This document shows, one piece after another, positions 32,303 to 42,097 of a stretch of 64,000 bases of DNA. How positions within the stretch are numbered: the stretch's first letter is position 1; each line of letters begins with the position of its first letter. Below the pieces are notes generated by a model that saw nothing but the letters and a program-made list of their open reading frames with translations, had not been told where the DNA came from and did no database searches. A program made the translations under genes and the position numbers. Origin of the DNA: Flavobacterium sp. UGB4466 (GTDB lineage: Bacteria; Bacteroidota; Bacteroidia; Flavobacteriales; Flavobacteriaceae); the NCBI RefSeq assembly GCF_903469665.1, contig NZ_CAGKLC010000019.1, positions 1 through 64,000 on the forward strand, read 5' to 3'.

Positions 32303-32977
32303 TTATGCTTTTTTTGATGGAGGAGCCATCATAAAATCTTTTAAATAATAAGGTTCAAAATAAGCGACATCAACAGTGTCGCTTTTTTGATATTTATCAT
32401 AACTGATCTTACTCATCGCAGCAGCCGAAGGATATTTGATCTCTTCCAAAAACACAAAATTTGATTGGGTTAAAACTGTTTTGCATTTTTCGGCACAATC
32501 ACCTACAAAATACACAGTCTCTGTATACCCCTTAAAAGAATCCTCAGTAATAATTTCAGCCTGAATTGTTCTTTCCACTTTTAAATCAGCTGCAAATATT
32601 TCGCTATACACTTCCATTCTTCTGGCATCCAGCATTGGAATAATTTTCCCTTCGGAAACCTTAGCCTGTGAAGCTAATGTTTGTAAAGTATCAACTGCAA
32701 TCAAAGGAATATTTAAGGCAAAACACAATCCTTTCGCGGCCGAAACCCCAATACGCAGACCGGTATAAGACCCTGGTCCCTGACTCACGGCAACAGCCAC
32801 TAAATCCTCAATCGCGACACCAGCTTCAGCAATTACCTCTTCGATAAAAACGTGGAGTTTTTCAGCATGTGAATAACCTTCTTCGGCAATTTCCCTGCAT
32901 ATAATGGTTTCTCCGTTTTTAGCAATGGATACGGAGCAATTTTTGGTAGCGGTTTCAATATTGAGAATAAAAGACAA
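32303..32977 (-). CDS. tsaB: tRNA threonylcarbamoyladenosine biosynthesis protein TsaB
   Basis: Partner of TsaD in making t6A37 in tRNAs. The conserved start MSFILNIETATKNCSVS corresponds to a TTG at 32977; the frame has no ATG near its beginning, so a TTG start is likely (an alternative TTG is at 33010). The protein is then 224 residues with the ASKHA signature SQGPGSYTGLRIG near residues 65-77. It follows the adaptor gene of the efflux operon closely and may be expressed from that operon. Confidence 0.93.
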   Translation of the reverse strand: MSFILNIETATKNCSVSIAKNGETIICREIAEEGYSHAEKLHVFIEEVIAEAGVAIEDLVAVAVSQGPGSYTGLRIGVSAAKGLCFALNIPLIAVDTLQTLASQAKVSEGKIIPMLDARRMEVYSEIFAADLKVERTIQAEIITEDSFKGYTETVYFVGDCAEKCKTVLTQSNFVFLEEIKYPSAAAMSKISYDKYQKSDTVDVAYFEPYYLKDFMMAPPSKKA

Positions 32978-33011
32978 TGTATGTAATTTTAAATTTTTAT
33001 TATGACGCAAA

Positions 33012-34304
33012 TTATTTCTTAGAAGTATCTGCTTTTTTGAGTTTTACTTTATCTCCGGAATTCAAATCTTTAGAGACAGTGGTATAAGGTCCTGTAATAA
33101 CAACATCTCCTGCTTTCAATCCTGTCATTACTTCGATATTCGTATCGTCCTGTATACCGGTTTTAATAATTTTAATTTGGGCTTTGTTTCCTACTTTTAC
33201 AAAAACGCACTCAAACTTTTTATCGCTTTTCGGAGCTGCTTTTTTATCTTCGTTTGGATCTTCTACCTTAAAGTCTTTTACCGCGGCTGTATCAGATTTA
33301 ACCACAACCGAACTGATTGGCACTGCCAAAACATTGTTTTTAGTTTTGGTACGAATATCAACCGTAGCCGTCATTCCAGGTCTGAAAGGAGAATAAGTAC
33401 TTGGTTGTCCTTCCAGTAAATCCTGATAAGATTCTTTCAGTATACGTACTTTAACTTTAAAATTTGTTACCTGATCAGAAGTTAATGCTGTACTGGCCGA
33501 ATTAGAAATACTGGTTACGATACCTTTAAATTTCTTTTTCAGATAAGCGTCAACTTCCACGTTAGCTTCGTCACCAATTTTCACCTTAACGATGTCATTT
33601 TCGTTTACGTCAACTTCAACTTCCATATTGTTTAAGTTGGCTACACGTAAAAGTTCCGTTCCGGCCATTTGCTGCGTTCCTAAGACACGCTCTCCCAGTT
33701 CCACATTTAAAACTGAAATAGTTCCGTCAGCAGGAGCATAAATTAAAGTACGCCCTAAGTTGTCTCTGGCCTCTGTAACCGATGCCGAAGCACTTTTAAC
33801 ATTGTAATATGCATTTTGCTTGGTGGCCTTGGCTACTTCATAAGTCGAAATTGCCTTATCCCAATCTGATCTTGAAATTACTCCTTTTTCGTATAACGTT
33901 TTGTTACGGTCGTAATTTGCTTTTGCTTCATTATAACTAGCCTCAGACTGCGTTAAACCAGCCTTAGTTCCTGACAGATTAGCCACAGTACGATCTAAAC
34001 CGGAGGTGTACAAATCAGGATTTATTTTTACCAATAAATCTCCTTTTTTAACCACCTGCCCTTCTTTTACATTTAACGCAATAATTTCTCCCGAAACCAT
34101 TGACGAAAGCTTCACTTCAATTTCAGGCTGGATTTTTCCTGTTGCCGAAACTGTTTCAACAATTGTTGAAGCTATTACTTTTGAAATTTCTACTTCTGTT
34201 CCTTCATCCTTATTCCCAATAACTCCTGCTTTCGAAAGACCAACTAAAACTGCAATAAGTGCTACTGCGCCACCTACTAAAAGATAAATCGTTTTTTTAG
34301 ACAT
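33012..34304 (-). CDS. Efflux periplasmic adaptor (MacA/HlyD-like), long form
   Basis: A 430-residue membrane-fusion protein anchored by one N-terminal helix (about 6-27). It has the lipoyl-like half-motifs (GEIIALNVKEGQVVKKGDLL and an ending ADGTISVLNVELGERVL), a helical hairpin between them (about 105-185), a beta-barrel domain and a Lys-rich C-terminal tail. It bridges the MacB-like permease and TolC. It is 6 bp downstream of the tolC gene and is the second adaptor of the operon; it has a Lys/Asp-rich insert (DPNEDKKAAPKSDKK) not seen in the other one. Confidence 0.92.
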   Translation of the reverse strand: MSKKTIYLLVGGAVALIAVLVGLSKAGVIGNKDEGTEVEISKVIASTIVETVSATGKIQPEIEVKLSSMVSGEIIALNVKEGQVVKKGDLLVKINPDLYTSGLDRTVANLSGTKAGLTQSEASYNEAKANYDRNKTLYEKGVISRSDWDKAISTYEVAKATKQNAYYNVKSASASVTEARDNLGRTLIYAPADGTISVLNVELGERVLGTQQMAGTELLRVANLNNMEVEVDVNENDIVKVKIGDEANVEVDAYLKKKFKGIVTSISNSASTALTSDQVTNFKVKVRILKESYQDLLEGQPSTYSPFRPGMTATVDIRTKTKNNVLAVPISSVVVKSDTAAVKDFKVEDPNEDKKAAPKSDKKFECVFVKVGNKAQIKIIKTGIQDDTNIEVMTGLKAGDVVITGPYTTVSKDLNSGDKVKLKKADTSKK

Positions 34305-34310
34305 AATAAA

Positions 34311-35693
34311 TTATTTTGTAACAATTGGAACAATTGGAATTCCAAAGTAGAATTCTAATATTTTTATTTTAAATATATAATCGTATTTTGTTCTGATCAC
34401 ATCAGACTGTGCATTGGTTAACAATGTTTGCGCCTGAGTAAAATCAAAAGAATTCATTAAACCTACATCATACTTTTCTTTCGCATAGTTATAGGCCTGC
34501 TGTCTTGCTTCTAATGTTACGGTAGACGATTCGTAAGTATTTAAAGCTCCTTTTGCATTTGTAAAAGCTGTATAAACATTACGTTGCAAATCTAAACTTT
34601 TTTGCTCTAAATCTATTTTAGATTTCTCTAAACTTACTTTACTACGCTCTACATTATTTCGAACTGAAAAACCGTTAAAAATTGGCACATCTAAACGAAA
34701 TCCAAAACTATGTCCCTTATTGTCACTAAACTGTTGAAATATTGGATCCGGCCCTACTAGGTATGGTTTATTATTTTCATCCAATCTGGTTCGGTCACTG
34801 TAACTCGCTCTGGTATCGAATCCATAGAATCCTCTTAATGTTGGCTGATAAGCTCCTTTTGCAATGGTAACACTTTTCTGTGCAATTTCAAGATTGGTTT
34901 GTGCCAGTTTTAGTTCAGTTCTTGTTTCTTTTGCTTTATTGTAAATCTCATCGGGAGTTTGAGCCATAATGTTATTTTCATCTTTTGCGTTAGTATCATC
35001 TACCACATCAAAATCTGTAAATTCTTTTAGTTGTAAAAGTTGGGCCAAACTCAATTTTGAGATTAAGAAATTATTCTCTGAAACGGTGATATTTTGTTTA
35101 TCAGTTGCTACAGTTGCTTTTAAATCAAACAAATCACCTCTGGGAATAGTCCCGGCATTAACCATTTCCTCTGAACGAGCCAAACGTTTTTCATCAATCG
35201 TTAGCTGTTCTTTTTTTATTTTTAAATCTTCTTTATTCGAAAGGATCTGAAGGAAGGCATTGGCCACATTCAGCGAAATATCTTCCTGCATTTTCATCAA
35301 TTGATACTGTGAAGCTATGATGGCAAGTTTTGTTCTTCTATACGTATTTTGAATTTGCAAACCTTTATAAATATCGACTCCCGCACTTAAACCTACAGAA
35401 GAATACTGTGTTGTTTGATTACGCAAAAGACCGGTTGTAAGATCCTGATTCAAACCAATGTTCCAGGAATGTGATGCATTGCCGCTTACTGACGGAAGAT
35501 AACTTCCAAAGGCAGCCCTTTTGTCAATCGCTGCATTTTGAACATCCAGTTCTGACAACTTTATTGTGATATTATTTTCTAATGCATAACGAACACATTC
35601 TTCCAAAGTCCATTTCTTGGTTTGCGCCTGACCAGACAAGCCAAACCCGAATAACACCGCAAAAACCAGACTATTATATTTATTTATTTTCAT
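34311..35693 (-). CDS. TolC-family outer-membrane efflux protein
   Basis: A 460-residue protein with a signal peptide ending GLSGQAQ and two OEP repeats of long coiled-coil helices (start TLEECVRYALENNI, a repeat-like region around 190-240 and a second half starting near 245). It forms the outer-membrane duct of the exporter. It sits between the two adaptor genes in the minus-strand operon. The C-terminus FYFGIPIVPIVTK has an aromatic strand. Confidence 0.95.
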   Translation of the reverse strand: MKINKYNSLVFAVLFGFGLSGQAQTKKWTLEECVRYALENNITIKLSELDVQNAAIDKRAAFGSYLPSVSGNASHSWNIGLNQDLTTGLLRNQTTQYSSVGLSAGVDIYKGLQIQNTYRRTKLAIIASQYQLMKMQEDISLNVANAFLQILSNKEDLKIKKEQLTIDEKRLARSEEMVNAGTIPRGDLFDLKATVATDKQNITVSENNFLISKLSLAQLLQLKEFTDFDVVDDTNAKDENNIMAQTPDEIYNKAKETRTELKLAQTNLEIAQKSVTIAKGAYQPTLRGFYGFDTRASYSDRTRLDENNKPYLVGPDPIFQQFSDNKGHSFGFRLDVPIFNGFSVRNNVERSKVSLEKSKIDLEQKSLDLQRNVYTAFTNAKGALNTYESSTVTLEARQQAYNYAKEKYDVGLMNSFDFTQAQTLLTNAQSDVIRTKYDYIFKIKILEFYFGIPIVPIVTK

Positions 35694-35773
35694 ATATTTT
35701 GAATGAAAGCATAGTAACCCTACTACACAAATTTAACATTTTTTAAAAATCAAAAATTCTTTATTTGCTCAAA

Positions 35774-36889
35774 TTACTTATTTTCTTCTTCATTGATCAA
35801 ACCCTGATTCCAGATTTTAATTTTATCCGAAGCTTTGATTCCGCTTTTCACCTCGACATAAATTCCATCACTTACTCCTAAAACTAAATCTCTTCTTTGA
35901 AATTTCTGAGGGTTAGTTTCAATCTCAACATAGGGTTTTTGCGTTTTTTTATCGAACTGTACCAGTGATTCTTTTATTGCCAAAACTTTATCTGCTTTTT
36001 CTAAGATAATTGAAGCGTTTGCACTTAAACCTGCTCTGATAAAAGTAGCATCTCTATTCACCAAAGCTGCTTTAATTTCAAACTGAATTGCTCCGTTCTC
36101 TACCACTCCCTTAGGCGCAATATCGGTCAGAGCAGCTTCAAATTTTTTATTCTCGATCGCTCCAACGGTAATTTCAATTGGCATTTTTTCTTTGATTTTC
36201 CCCACTTCAGATTCATCAATTTTTCCAATAAAAATCATTCTTCCCACATCAGCTACGCTCGCAATAGTAGTTCCTTCATTAAAATTGTTACTCTCAATAA
36301 CCTGATTTCCTACTTTTACCGGAACTGCCAGTACCATTCCGTTTACTGTTGAACGGATTAACGTATTGGCATAACTTCCAAGTGAAGTTGTTGTTCCAGT
36401 TTTAACAATATCTAAACTTTGCTTTGCTGCCAGATAGTTTTGTTTGGCCTGTTTGTACGCTAATTGTGCTGCATCAAAATCATTTGCTGAAATTACGTCC
36501 TTATCAAACAATGTTTTTTGTCTTTGATATATTTTTTCCTGATTGTCTAAAGCAATTTTGGCAGTCTGTACCTGATTCTGTGTACTGCTTACGTTAGAAA
36601 CATTGGCTACAACTCTAATTTTGGCAATAAGATCACCGGCTTTAATTTTCTCTCCCGCTTTGATATACACTTCTTCGATAATACCTGAGATGTTTGGTTT
36701 GATCAGGACTTCTTCATTAGGCTGAATATTACCGGTTGCAATGGTATTTTTGATGATGGTTTTAATCTCTGCTTTCTCCGTTTTAAATACAATTGGAGAC
36801 TCTTGATTCTTAGCGTACAGGTAATACAGTGCGCCAAAGAAAACTATAGCAATAAAGATTAAAATGGTTACGGTTACTCCTTTTTTCAT
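35774..36889 (-). CDS. Efflux periplasmic adaptor (MacA/HlyD-like), short form
   Basis: A 371-residue adaptor with an N-terminal helix (about 5-25), lipoyl half-motifs (GIIEEVYIKAGEKIKAGDLI and MVLAVPVKVGNQVI), the helical hairpin (about 85-150) and beta-barrel regions. It is distinct in sequence from the second adaptor gene further downstream. It follows the two permease genes by 40 bp, so it is the adaptor closest to the transporter proper. Confidence 0.93.
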   Translation of the reverse strand: MKKGVTVTILIFIAIVFFGALYYLYAKNQESPIVFKTEKAEIKTIIKNTIATGNIQPNEEVLIKPNISGIIEEVYIKAGEKIKAGDLIAKIRVVANVSNVSSTQNQVQTAKIALDNQEKIYQRQKTLFDKDVISANDFDAAQLAYKQAKQNYLAAKQSLDIVKTGTTTSLGSYANTLIRSTVNGMVLAVPVKVGNQVIESNNFNEGTTIASVADVGRMIFIGKIDESEVGKIKEKMPIEITVGAIENKKFEAALTDIAPKGVVENGAIQFEIKAALVNRDATFIRAGLSANASIILEKADKVLAIKESLVQFDKKTQKPYVEIETNPQKFQRRDLVLGVSDGIYVEVKSGIKASDKIKIWNQGLINEEENK

Positions 36890-36929
36890 TGTGTTTTCAG
36901 TTTAATTCGATTATATTCTGATTGATAAT

Positions 36930-38195
36930 TTATTCTGTTCGTAAAGCATCTACAGGCTTCACATTAATTGCGGTTTGTGCCGGAATAAACCCTGCCAGCA
37001 AACCAGATCCTACTAATATTATTAAAGCTACAAATACGACTCCTAAATCGACGCTTGGATTAGCAAACATCGTGTTACTATCCGGTGGCATCGAAGCTAA
37101 AGCCATATTTAAGAGCGCGATAATTCCGGTAGCTACAGCAATACCCAGCATTCCTGAAATAATCGTTAAAAATATAGATTCAGATAAAATTTGCCCACGA
37201 ATCGCTGCAGGAGTTGCTCCTAAAGCTCTTCTAATACCTATTTCTTTGGTACGTTCTTTCACTACAATAAGCATAATATTCGAAATACCAATTACTCCCG
37301 AAATCAAAACCAAAGTCCCTACAAAATAGGCAATAATTTTTAGGATGTTAAATAAACTTTGCACTTTATTGTACTGTTCGTATAAATCAAAATTCCCAAC
37401 CGCTCTTTCATCAGCAGGATTAACGGAGTGAAGTGCTTTTATTTTTTCTAAAATTTTTGGTTTTAAATCGGTAATAGATGTACCGTCTTTTGCGGTTAGT
37501 GCCATCCACCCTACTTTATCTCCAAAATTAAAAGCCTGCTGAAAAGTAGTAAAGGGAATAAATATATTTTTTTGCTCCTGCTCTGCATTCCCCCCTTGCT
37601 GTTTTGATTTATAAACCCCCACCACCATGAAATTGATCCCGTTGATTTTCACATAAGTTCCAATCGCTTCTTCTTCTTTTCCATAAAGTTCATTGGTCAC
37701 TCCTTTACCAATTACCGCAACTTTTCGTCTTTCGAGAATGTCCTGCTGATTGACAAATCGCCCTTTAATGATATCCATCGGCTGTTGTTTAATCAACTCC
37801 GGATAATCTCCGTAAATGGTAAATGCAGAAGTTTTGGTACCACGAACTACATTATTGGTTCCGTTAAAATCACCCAGCTGATTTCGTGGAGACACGTACA
37901 CCAGATCCGGTAAAGCTGATTTTAATGCTGCAACATCGCTATTTCTGAAATCATAACGGCGTACTTTAGGCAAACCTTTGTAGGCTTTGGTTGTGGTTTG
38001 ACTCCACATAAACATCGTATTTGTCGCAATTCCGTCAAAACCTTTTTTCACACCATTCTCCAGGCCATTACCAGCTGCCAATAAAATGACCAAAATAAAA
38101 ATCCCCCAAAACACTCCGAATGCCGTTAGAATGGTTCTGAAAACGTTGGCTGTCAGAGCCTGTAAAATCTCGTCCCAATTATCTTTTTTAAACAT
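36930..38195 (-). CDS. MacB-like ABC transporter permease (second)
   Basis: A 421-residue permease with one N-terminal membrane helix (about 15-40), a large periplasmic MacB_PCD domain and three C-terminal FtsX helices (about 290-315, 340-365, 385-410). The coupling motif VKERTKEIGIRRALGA is present. It is preceded by the first permease gene with only a 2-bp gap, so the two probably form a heterodimer served by one ATPase. Confidence 0.94.
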   Translation of the reverse strand: MFKKDNWDEILQALTANVFRTILTAFGVFWGIFILVILLAAGNGLENGVKKGFDGIATNTMFMWSQTTTKAYKGLPKVRRYDFRNSDVAALKSALPDLVYVSPRNQLGDFNGTNNVVRGTKTSAFTIYGDYPELIKQQPMDIIKGRFVNQQDILERRKVAVIGKGVTNELYGKEEEAIGTYVKINGINFMVVGVYKSKQQGGNAEQEQKNIFIPFTTFQQAFNFGDKVGWMALTAKDGTSITDLKPKILEKIKALHSVNPADERAVGNFDLYEQYNKVQSLFNILKIIAYFVGTLVLISGVIGISNIMLIVVKERTKEIGIRRALGATPAAIRGQILSESIFLTIISGMLGIAVATGIIALLNMALASMPPDSNTMFANPSVDLGVVFVALIILVGSGLLAGFIPAQTAINVKPVDALRTE

Positions 38196-38197
38196 AA

Positions 38198-39442
38198 TTA
38201 TTCGTCTCTAAGTGCTACAATCGGTTTAATTTTGGCTGCTCGATATGCCGGAAAAAACCCTGCCATCGCCCCCGCAAATACAAGCAGTACAAGCGTGGTT
38301 AAAGCTACACTAAAGTCAACTTCAGGATTTCTAAAATATTCACTTTGTACCAGCGGTCCCACAAATTCCAATAACGCTAAACTAGCCAATAAGCCTATAA
38401 ATCCAGCAATAGTGGTTATAAAAATAGATTCATGAAGGATCATCGAAATAATTGAAAAAGGGGAAGCTCCAAGTGCTTTTCGTATTCCAATTTCCTTTGT
38501 TCTTTCTTTTACGATGATTAGCATAATATTACTTACTCCCACAACTCCGGCAATGATCGTACAAATACCAACCCACCAAAAGAACAATCTGATATACAGA
38601 TTTAAATCATAAAATTGTTTCGCTTCTTCCACTGAATTAAAAACACCTATGCCGCTATTGTCATCAGGTGCAATAACGTTTTTGCTTTTCAACAAGGCTT
38701 TTACCTCTGCTGTGAATTTTCTTGATTGCGCCAGTGCCTCTTCATAATTCATTTTTTTATTTAAAACAAACTGCATTGCGTCTATTTTATCACCAGCTCC
38801 ATAAGCGCGCTGATTCGTCGTCATAGGCATATAAACCCTTGATTCTTCGCGCTCTCCTGAAGGATCTGTAAAAACCCCAATCACTTTAAAATTAATATTA
38901 TTGACTAAAATCTCTTTTCCTAACGCTTCTTGCCCTTTAAACAGATCTTGCTCCACCTTCAAACCAATAGCCGCCACTTTCGCATTATGTATCATATCAC
39001 TATTATTAATGAAACGTCCTTTAACAATAGTTGCATTTTCAAGATAGACATAATCCGAACTAATCCCTCTAAACAGATAATTTCCTGATTCTTTGCCGTA
39101 ACTCACAATCCCGCCCCAGGTACTACGTACAGGTGACTTTTTATCAATCTCATCATCAAACTTTTTAACCGGAAGATCATAATCACTATTTCTTAACTGA
39201 ATTTGCCTTCCCGGATTTAGTCCTTTATATTCTTTGGTTGTTGCTTCAGACCAGACTTCAATTATTCCTTTTGCATCATTTTCAAATTGTTTCTCGATTC
39301 CGTTCTGAAGCCCTTTTCCTGCTCCAAGCAAAATCACCAAAATAAAAATCCCTGACGCTACAGAAACTCCGGTCAGAAATGTTCTCAACCGGTTTTTAGA
39401 GATTGCCTCAAATATTTCCTGCCAACGCTCAATATTAAACAT
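38198..39442 (-). CDS. MacB-like ABC transporter permease (first)
   Basis: A 414-residue paralogue of the following permease with the same arrangement: one N-terminal helix, periplasmic MacB_PCD domain and three C-terminal helices. The motif VKERTKEIGIRKALGA is present. It overlaps the ATPase gene by 8 bp, showing coupled translation. No ATPase domain is fused, unlike E. coli MacB. Confidence 0.94.
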   Translation of the reverse strand: MFNIERWQEIFEAISKNRLRTFLTGVSVASGIFILVILLGAGKGLQNGIEKQFENDAKGIIEVWSEATTKEYKGLNPGRQIQLRNSDYDLPVKKFDDEIDKKSPVRSTWGGIVSYGKESGNYLFRGISSDYVYLENATIVKGRFINNSDMIHNAKVAAIGLKVEQDLFKGQEALGKEILVNNINFKVIGVFTDPSGEREESRVYMPMTTNQRAYGAGDKIDAMQFVLNKKMNYEEALAQSRKFTAEVKALLKSKNVIAPDDNSGIGVFNSVEEAKQFYDLNLYIRLFFWWVGICTIIAGVVGVSNIMLIIVKERTKEIGIRKALGASPFSIISMILHESIFITTIAGFIGLLASLALLEFVGPLVQSEYFRNPEVDFSVALTTLVLLVFAGAMAGFFPAYRAAKIKPIVALRDE

Positions 39443-40136
39443 AAGATGAAGCTCTAACTTGTTCTACCTTTTTATCATCGATAATTAATCCGTCTTTCAG
39501 GACTACATTTCTTTTGCACATTGCGGCAATATCAGGTTCGTGAGTTACGATTAGGATTGTTTTTCCTTCATCGTTAATCCCCTGAATCAGTTCCATAACC
39601 TCATAAGAAGTTTTAGTATCCAATGCTCCTGTTGGCTCATCTGCCAATAAAACTTTCGGATTTGAAGCCAAAGCTCTTGCAATGGCAACACGCTGTTTCT
39701 GACCTCCTGAAAGTTCATTGGGTAAGTGATGAGAATGCGAACCAAGTCCAACTTTCTCTAAATATTTCATCGCGATGTCATAACGCTCTTTTCTTTTGAT
39801 TCCCTGATAATACAAAGGCATTGCAACGTTATCGAGAGCAGTTTTATAATTGATCAGATTGAAAGACTGAAATACAAATCCTAAAAACTTATTGCGGTAT
39901 TTAGACGCTATTGTTTCGTTTAACTTTTTGATCGGGGTTTTATCCAAAATATAACTACCGGAATCAGCCTCGTCCAGAATTCCTAAAATATTCAAAAGCG
40001 TTGATTTACCTGATCCTGACGATCCCATAATTGCAACCAGCTCACCTTCTTCAATATTAAAATTAATTCCCTTTAACACATGTAACTCCGAACTACCCAT
40101 TTTATAGGATTTGTGCAAATCTTTGATCTCAATCAT
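39435..40136 (-). CDS. MacB/LolD-type ABC transporter ATPase
   Basis: A 233-residue ATPase with Walker A GSSGSGKST (38-46), signature LSGGQKQR (142-149), Walker B LLADEPTGALD (163-173) and a switch His in VTHEPD. It drives the two permeases encoded downstream. It is the first gene of the operon that continues through both adaptors, tolC and tsaB. The upstream region is shared with the divergent DUF4403 gene. Confidence 0.96.
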   Translation of the reverse strand: MIEIKDLHKSYKMGSSELHVLKGINFNIEEGELVAIMGSSGSGKSTLLNILGILDEADSGSYILDKTPIKKLNETIASKYRNKFLGFVFQSFNLINYKTALDNVAMPLYYQGIKRKERYDIAMKYLEKVGLGSHSHHLPNELSGGQKQRVAIARALASNPKVLLADEPTGALDTKTSYEVMELIQGINDEGKTILIVTHEPDIAAMCKRNVVLKDGLIIDDKKVEQVRASSYV

Positions 40137-40316
40137 GGTGGTTATTGTTAAATTTTAAAACAATAATAGCATTTTTCTTAACTATTTTATGGTAAGAAAA
40201 CGTTAATAATTATCTCTTCTTCTTTGAATAAGACTCACTTGTTTGCTAATTGTTACACATTTTTATAATAATATAATTGTTTTATTAATTTTGTCAGACT
40301 AAAAAAAATCATAACG

Positions 40317-41723
40317 ATGAAGTTTTCTTCCATTATCTCCTTATTCACCCTACTTGCTGTACTTGCAGGCTGCTCTACAGCCCAAAAACTGGAAACCCTA
40401 AAACCGGAGCCGGATGACGCAAGTCCGTTAGTTTACGAAGCAAACCCCTCCTTTATCAATTTACCAATTACAGTAAAACTTAGCGATATTGAAAATCAAA
40501 CCAATACACTTTTAAACGGATTGATTTATGAAGACAATACGATCGACGACGACGATATCGAAATGAAAATCTGGAAGCAGGCGCCTATAAAAATTCAAAA
40601 TGACCCCGCAAACCCAGACAAGAAGATAAAAACAATCCTGCCTTTAAAAGCCACTGTTAAATACCGAATCGGTACCAAAAAACTGGGCGTTGAACTTTAC
40701 GACATCAGAGAGTTTAATCTGAATGGTGTGATTACCCTGTCCAGTGAAGTGGCACTGACAAACTGGAAATTAAACACTAAAACGGAGTTTAAATCATTAG
40801 ACTGGAGCGAAAGTCCGACCATGCAGATTTTTGGTAAAAGCATGCCTATTACCTATCTAATAAACCCTGCAATTTCTATTTTTAAATCAAAAATTGAAAA
40901 GAAAATAGACGAGGCTATCGAAAAATCAATGGATTTCAAACCAAATGTTTTAACTGCCTTAGAAAAAATCTGCACTCCTTTTCAACTGAGTGACACTTAC
41001 GAAAGCTGGCTTAGAATTGTTCCTGTTGAAGTGTATTCAACCAATGCCAAATTAAAAAATGATCAGTTTTTACTGGACATGGGAATGAAATGCAACATGG
41101 AAACCATCGTAGGCAAAAAACCTGAATCTAAATTCAGTGCCAATAAAATCATATTGAAACCTGTCGCTAAAATTCCGAATCAGATTTCAGCAAACATTGC
41201 TGCCATATCTACCTATGTTGATGCTTCAAAGATTATGACTAAGAATTTTGCAGGTCAGGAATTTGGTTCGGGCAGCAAAAAAGTGACGGTAAAAAATGTA
41301 TCCATCTGGCATAAAAACGGAAAGATGGTTATTGCTCTAGATGTTTTAGGCTCTGTAAACGGAACGCTTTATTTAAACGGATTTCCTCAATACAATCCTC
41401 AGACTAAAGAAATTTACTTTGAAAAACTGGATTACGTTTTAGATACCAAAAGCAGATTAATGCGCACGGCAAGCTGGTTGGGTCAGGGCTATGTTTTAAG
41501 AAAAATGGAAGAGAGCTGTCGTTATTCGATACAACCCAATTTAGAGGAAGGCAAGAAAAACATGGCGGCTTATCTTAAAAACTATTCTCCATTGCCGGGT
41601 GTTTTTGTCAATGGAAAAATGGAAGACATCCAGTTTGATAAAATTCAACTAACCAATCAGGCCATTATTGCCTTTATCAAAATAAACGGTACCGTAAATG
41701 TCTCGGTTAACGGTTTGAAATAA
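40317..41723 (+). CDS. DUF4403 family lipoprotein
   Basis: A 468-residue lipoprotein (signal ending LAVLAGC, lipid Cys20) with the DUF4403 layout: an opening strand (SFINLPITVKLSDIE), a central PATCH/BPI-like beta region and repeated amphipathic strands up to the end. The family is widespread in Bacteroidetes and Proteobacteria and has no established function; the fold resembles lipid-binding proteins. The gene is monocistronic and divergent from the efflux operon. TAATTTTG at 40286-40293 could be the -7 element. Confidence 0.88.
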   Translation: MKFSSIISLFTLLAVLAGCSTAQKLETLKPEPDDASPLVYEANPSFINLPITVKLSDIENQTNTLLNGLIYEDNTIDDDDIEMKIWKQAPIKIQNDPANPDKKIKTILPLKATVKYRIGTKKLGVELYDIREFNLNGVITLSSEVALTNWKLNTKTEFKSLDWSESPTMQIFGKSMPITYLINPAISIFKSKIEKKIDEAIEKSMDFKPNVLTALEKICTPFQLSDTYESWLRIVPVEVYSTNAKLKNDQFLLDMGMKCNMETIVGKKPESKFSANKIILKPVAKIPNQISANIAAISTYVDASKIMTKNFAGQEFGSGSKKVTVKNVSIWHKNGKMVIALDVLGSVNGTLYLNGFPQYNPQTKEIYFEKLDYVLDTKSRLMRTASWLGQGYVLRKMEESCRYSIQPNLEEGKKNMAAYLKNYSPLPGVFVNGKMEDIQFDKIQLTNQAIIAFIKINGTVNVSVNGLK

Positions 41724-41742
41724 TAATTAGGTAATGAGATCA

Positions 41743-41790
41743 TTAGACAATTAGATAATGAATGAATTGCCACATTATCTAATTGTCTAA
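41743..41790. terminator. Bidirectional terminator palindrome between DUF4403 and cox genes
   Basis: TTAGACAATTAGATAATG (41743-41760) is the exact complement of CATTATCTAATTGTCTAA (41773-41790), with a 12-nt loop. It lies between two convergent genes and shares the ATTATCTAATT words with the repeat block at 12911-12994. Confidence 0.75.
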
Positions 41791-41794
41791 TTGA

Positions 41795-42097
41795 CTAATT
41801 ATCTGTTTTTTTCTTTTTTGACTGGTACATTCTGTAAATCAGAACACCTATTACTGCCACCAATAAATACGGAATAACCATTAAATATACGATTCCATTA
41901 TTTACTGCTTCTGCTTTTTTAACATTTGAATCTCCACCAAGCGCTGCACGACACATCGCACATTGAGCATTTGCGCTTAGCGAAAAGAGAATAGATGCAA
42001 GAATATAGAAGCATTTCGTTGATAAAAAATTCGCAAACCTACTTCTAATTGCTTTTCTATTTTCTTTATTCTTTAATCTATTTTCCATTTTAAGCAT
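41795..42097 (-). CDS. Small membrane protein with CxxC, cytochrome oxidase cluster
   Basis: I do not know a name for this 100-residue protein. It has a charged N-terminus, a hydrophobic segment (about 30-43) ending SANAQ that may be a signal peptide, then Cys46-Ala-Met-Cys49 and a C-terminal membrane helix (about 68-92) with a Lys-rich tail. The CxxC right after the likely cleavage site suggests redox or copper handling in the periplasm; this is inference. It overlaps the DUF420 gene by 8 bp; an alternative ATG at 42088 falls just after that gene's stop codon. Confidence 0.8.
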   Translation of the reverse strand: MLKMENRLKNKENRKAIRSRFANFLSTKCFYILASILFSLSANAQCAMCRAALGGDSNVKKAEAVNNGIVYLMVIPYLLVAVIGVLIYRMYQSKKKKTDN

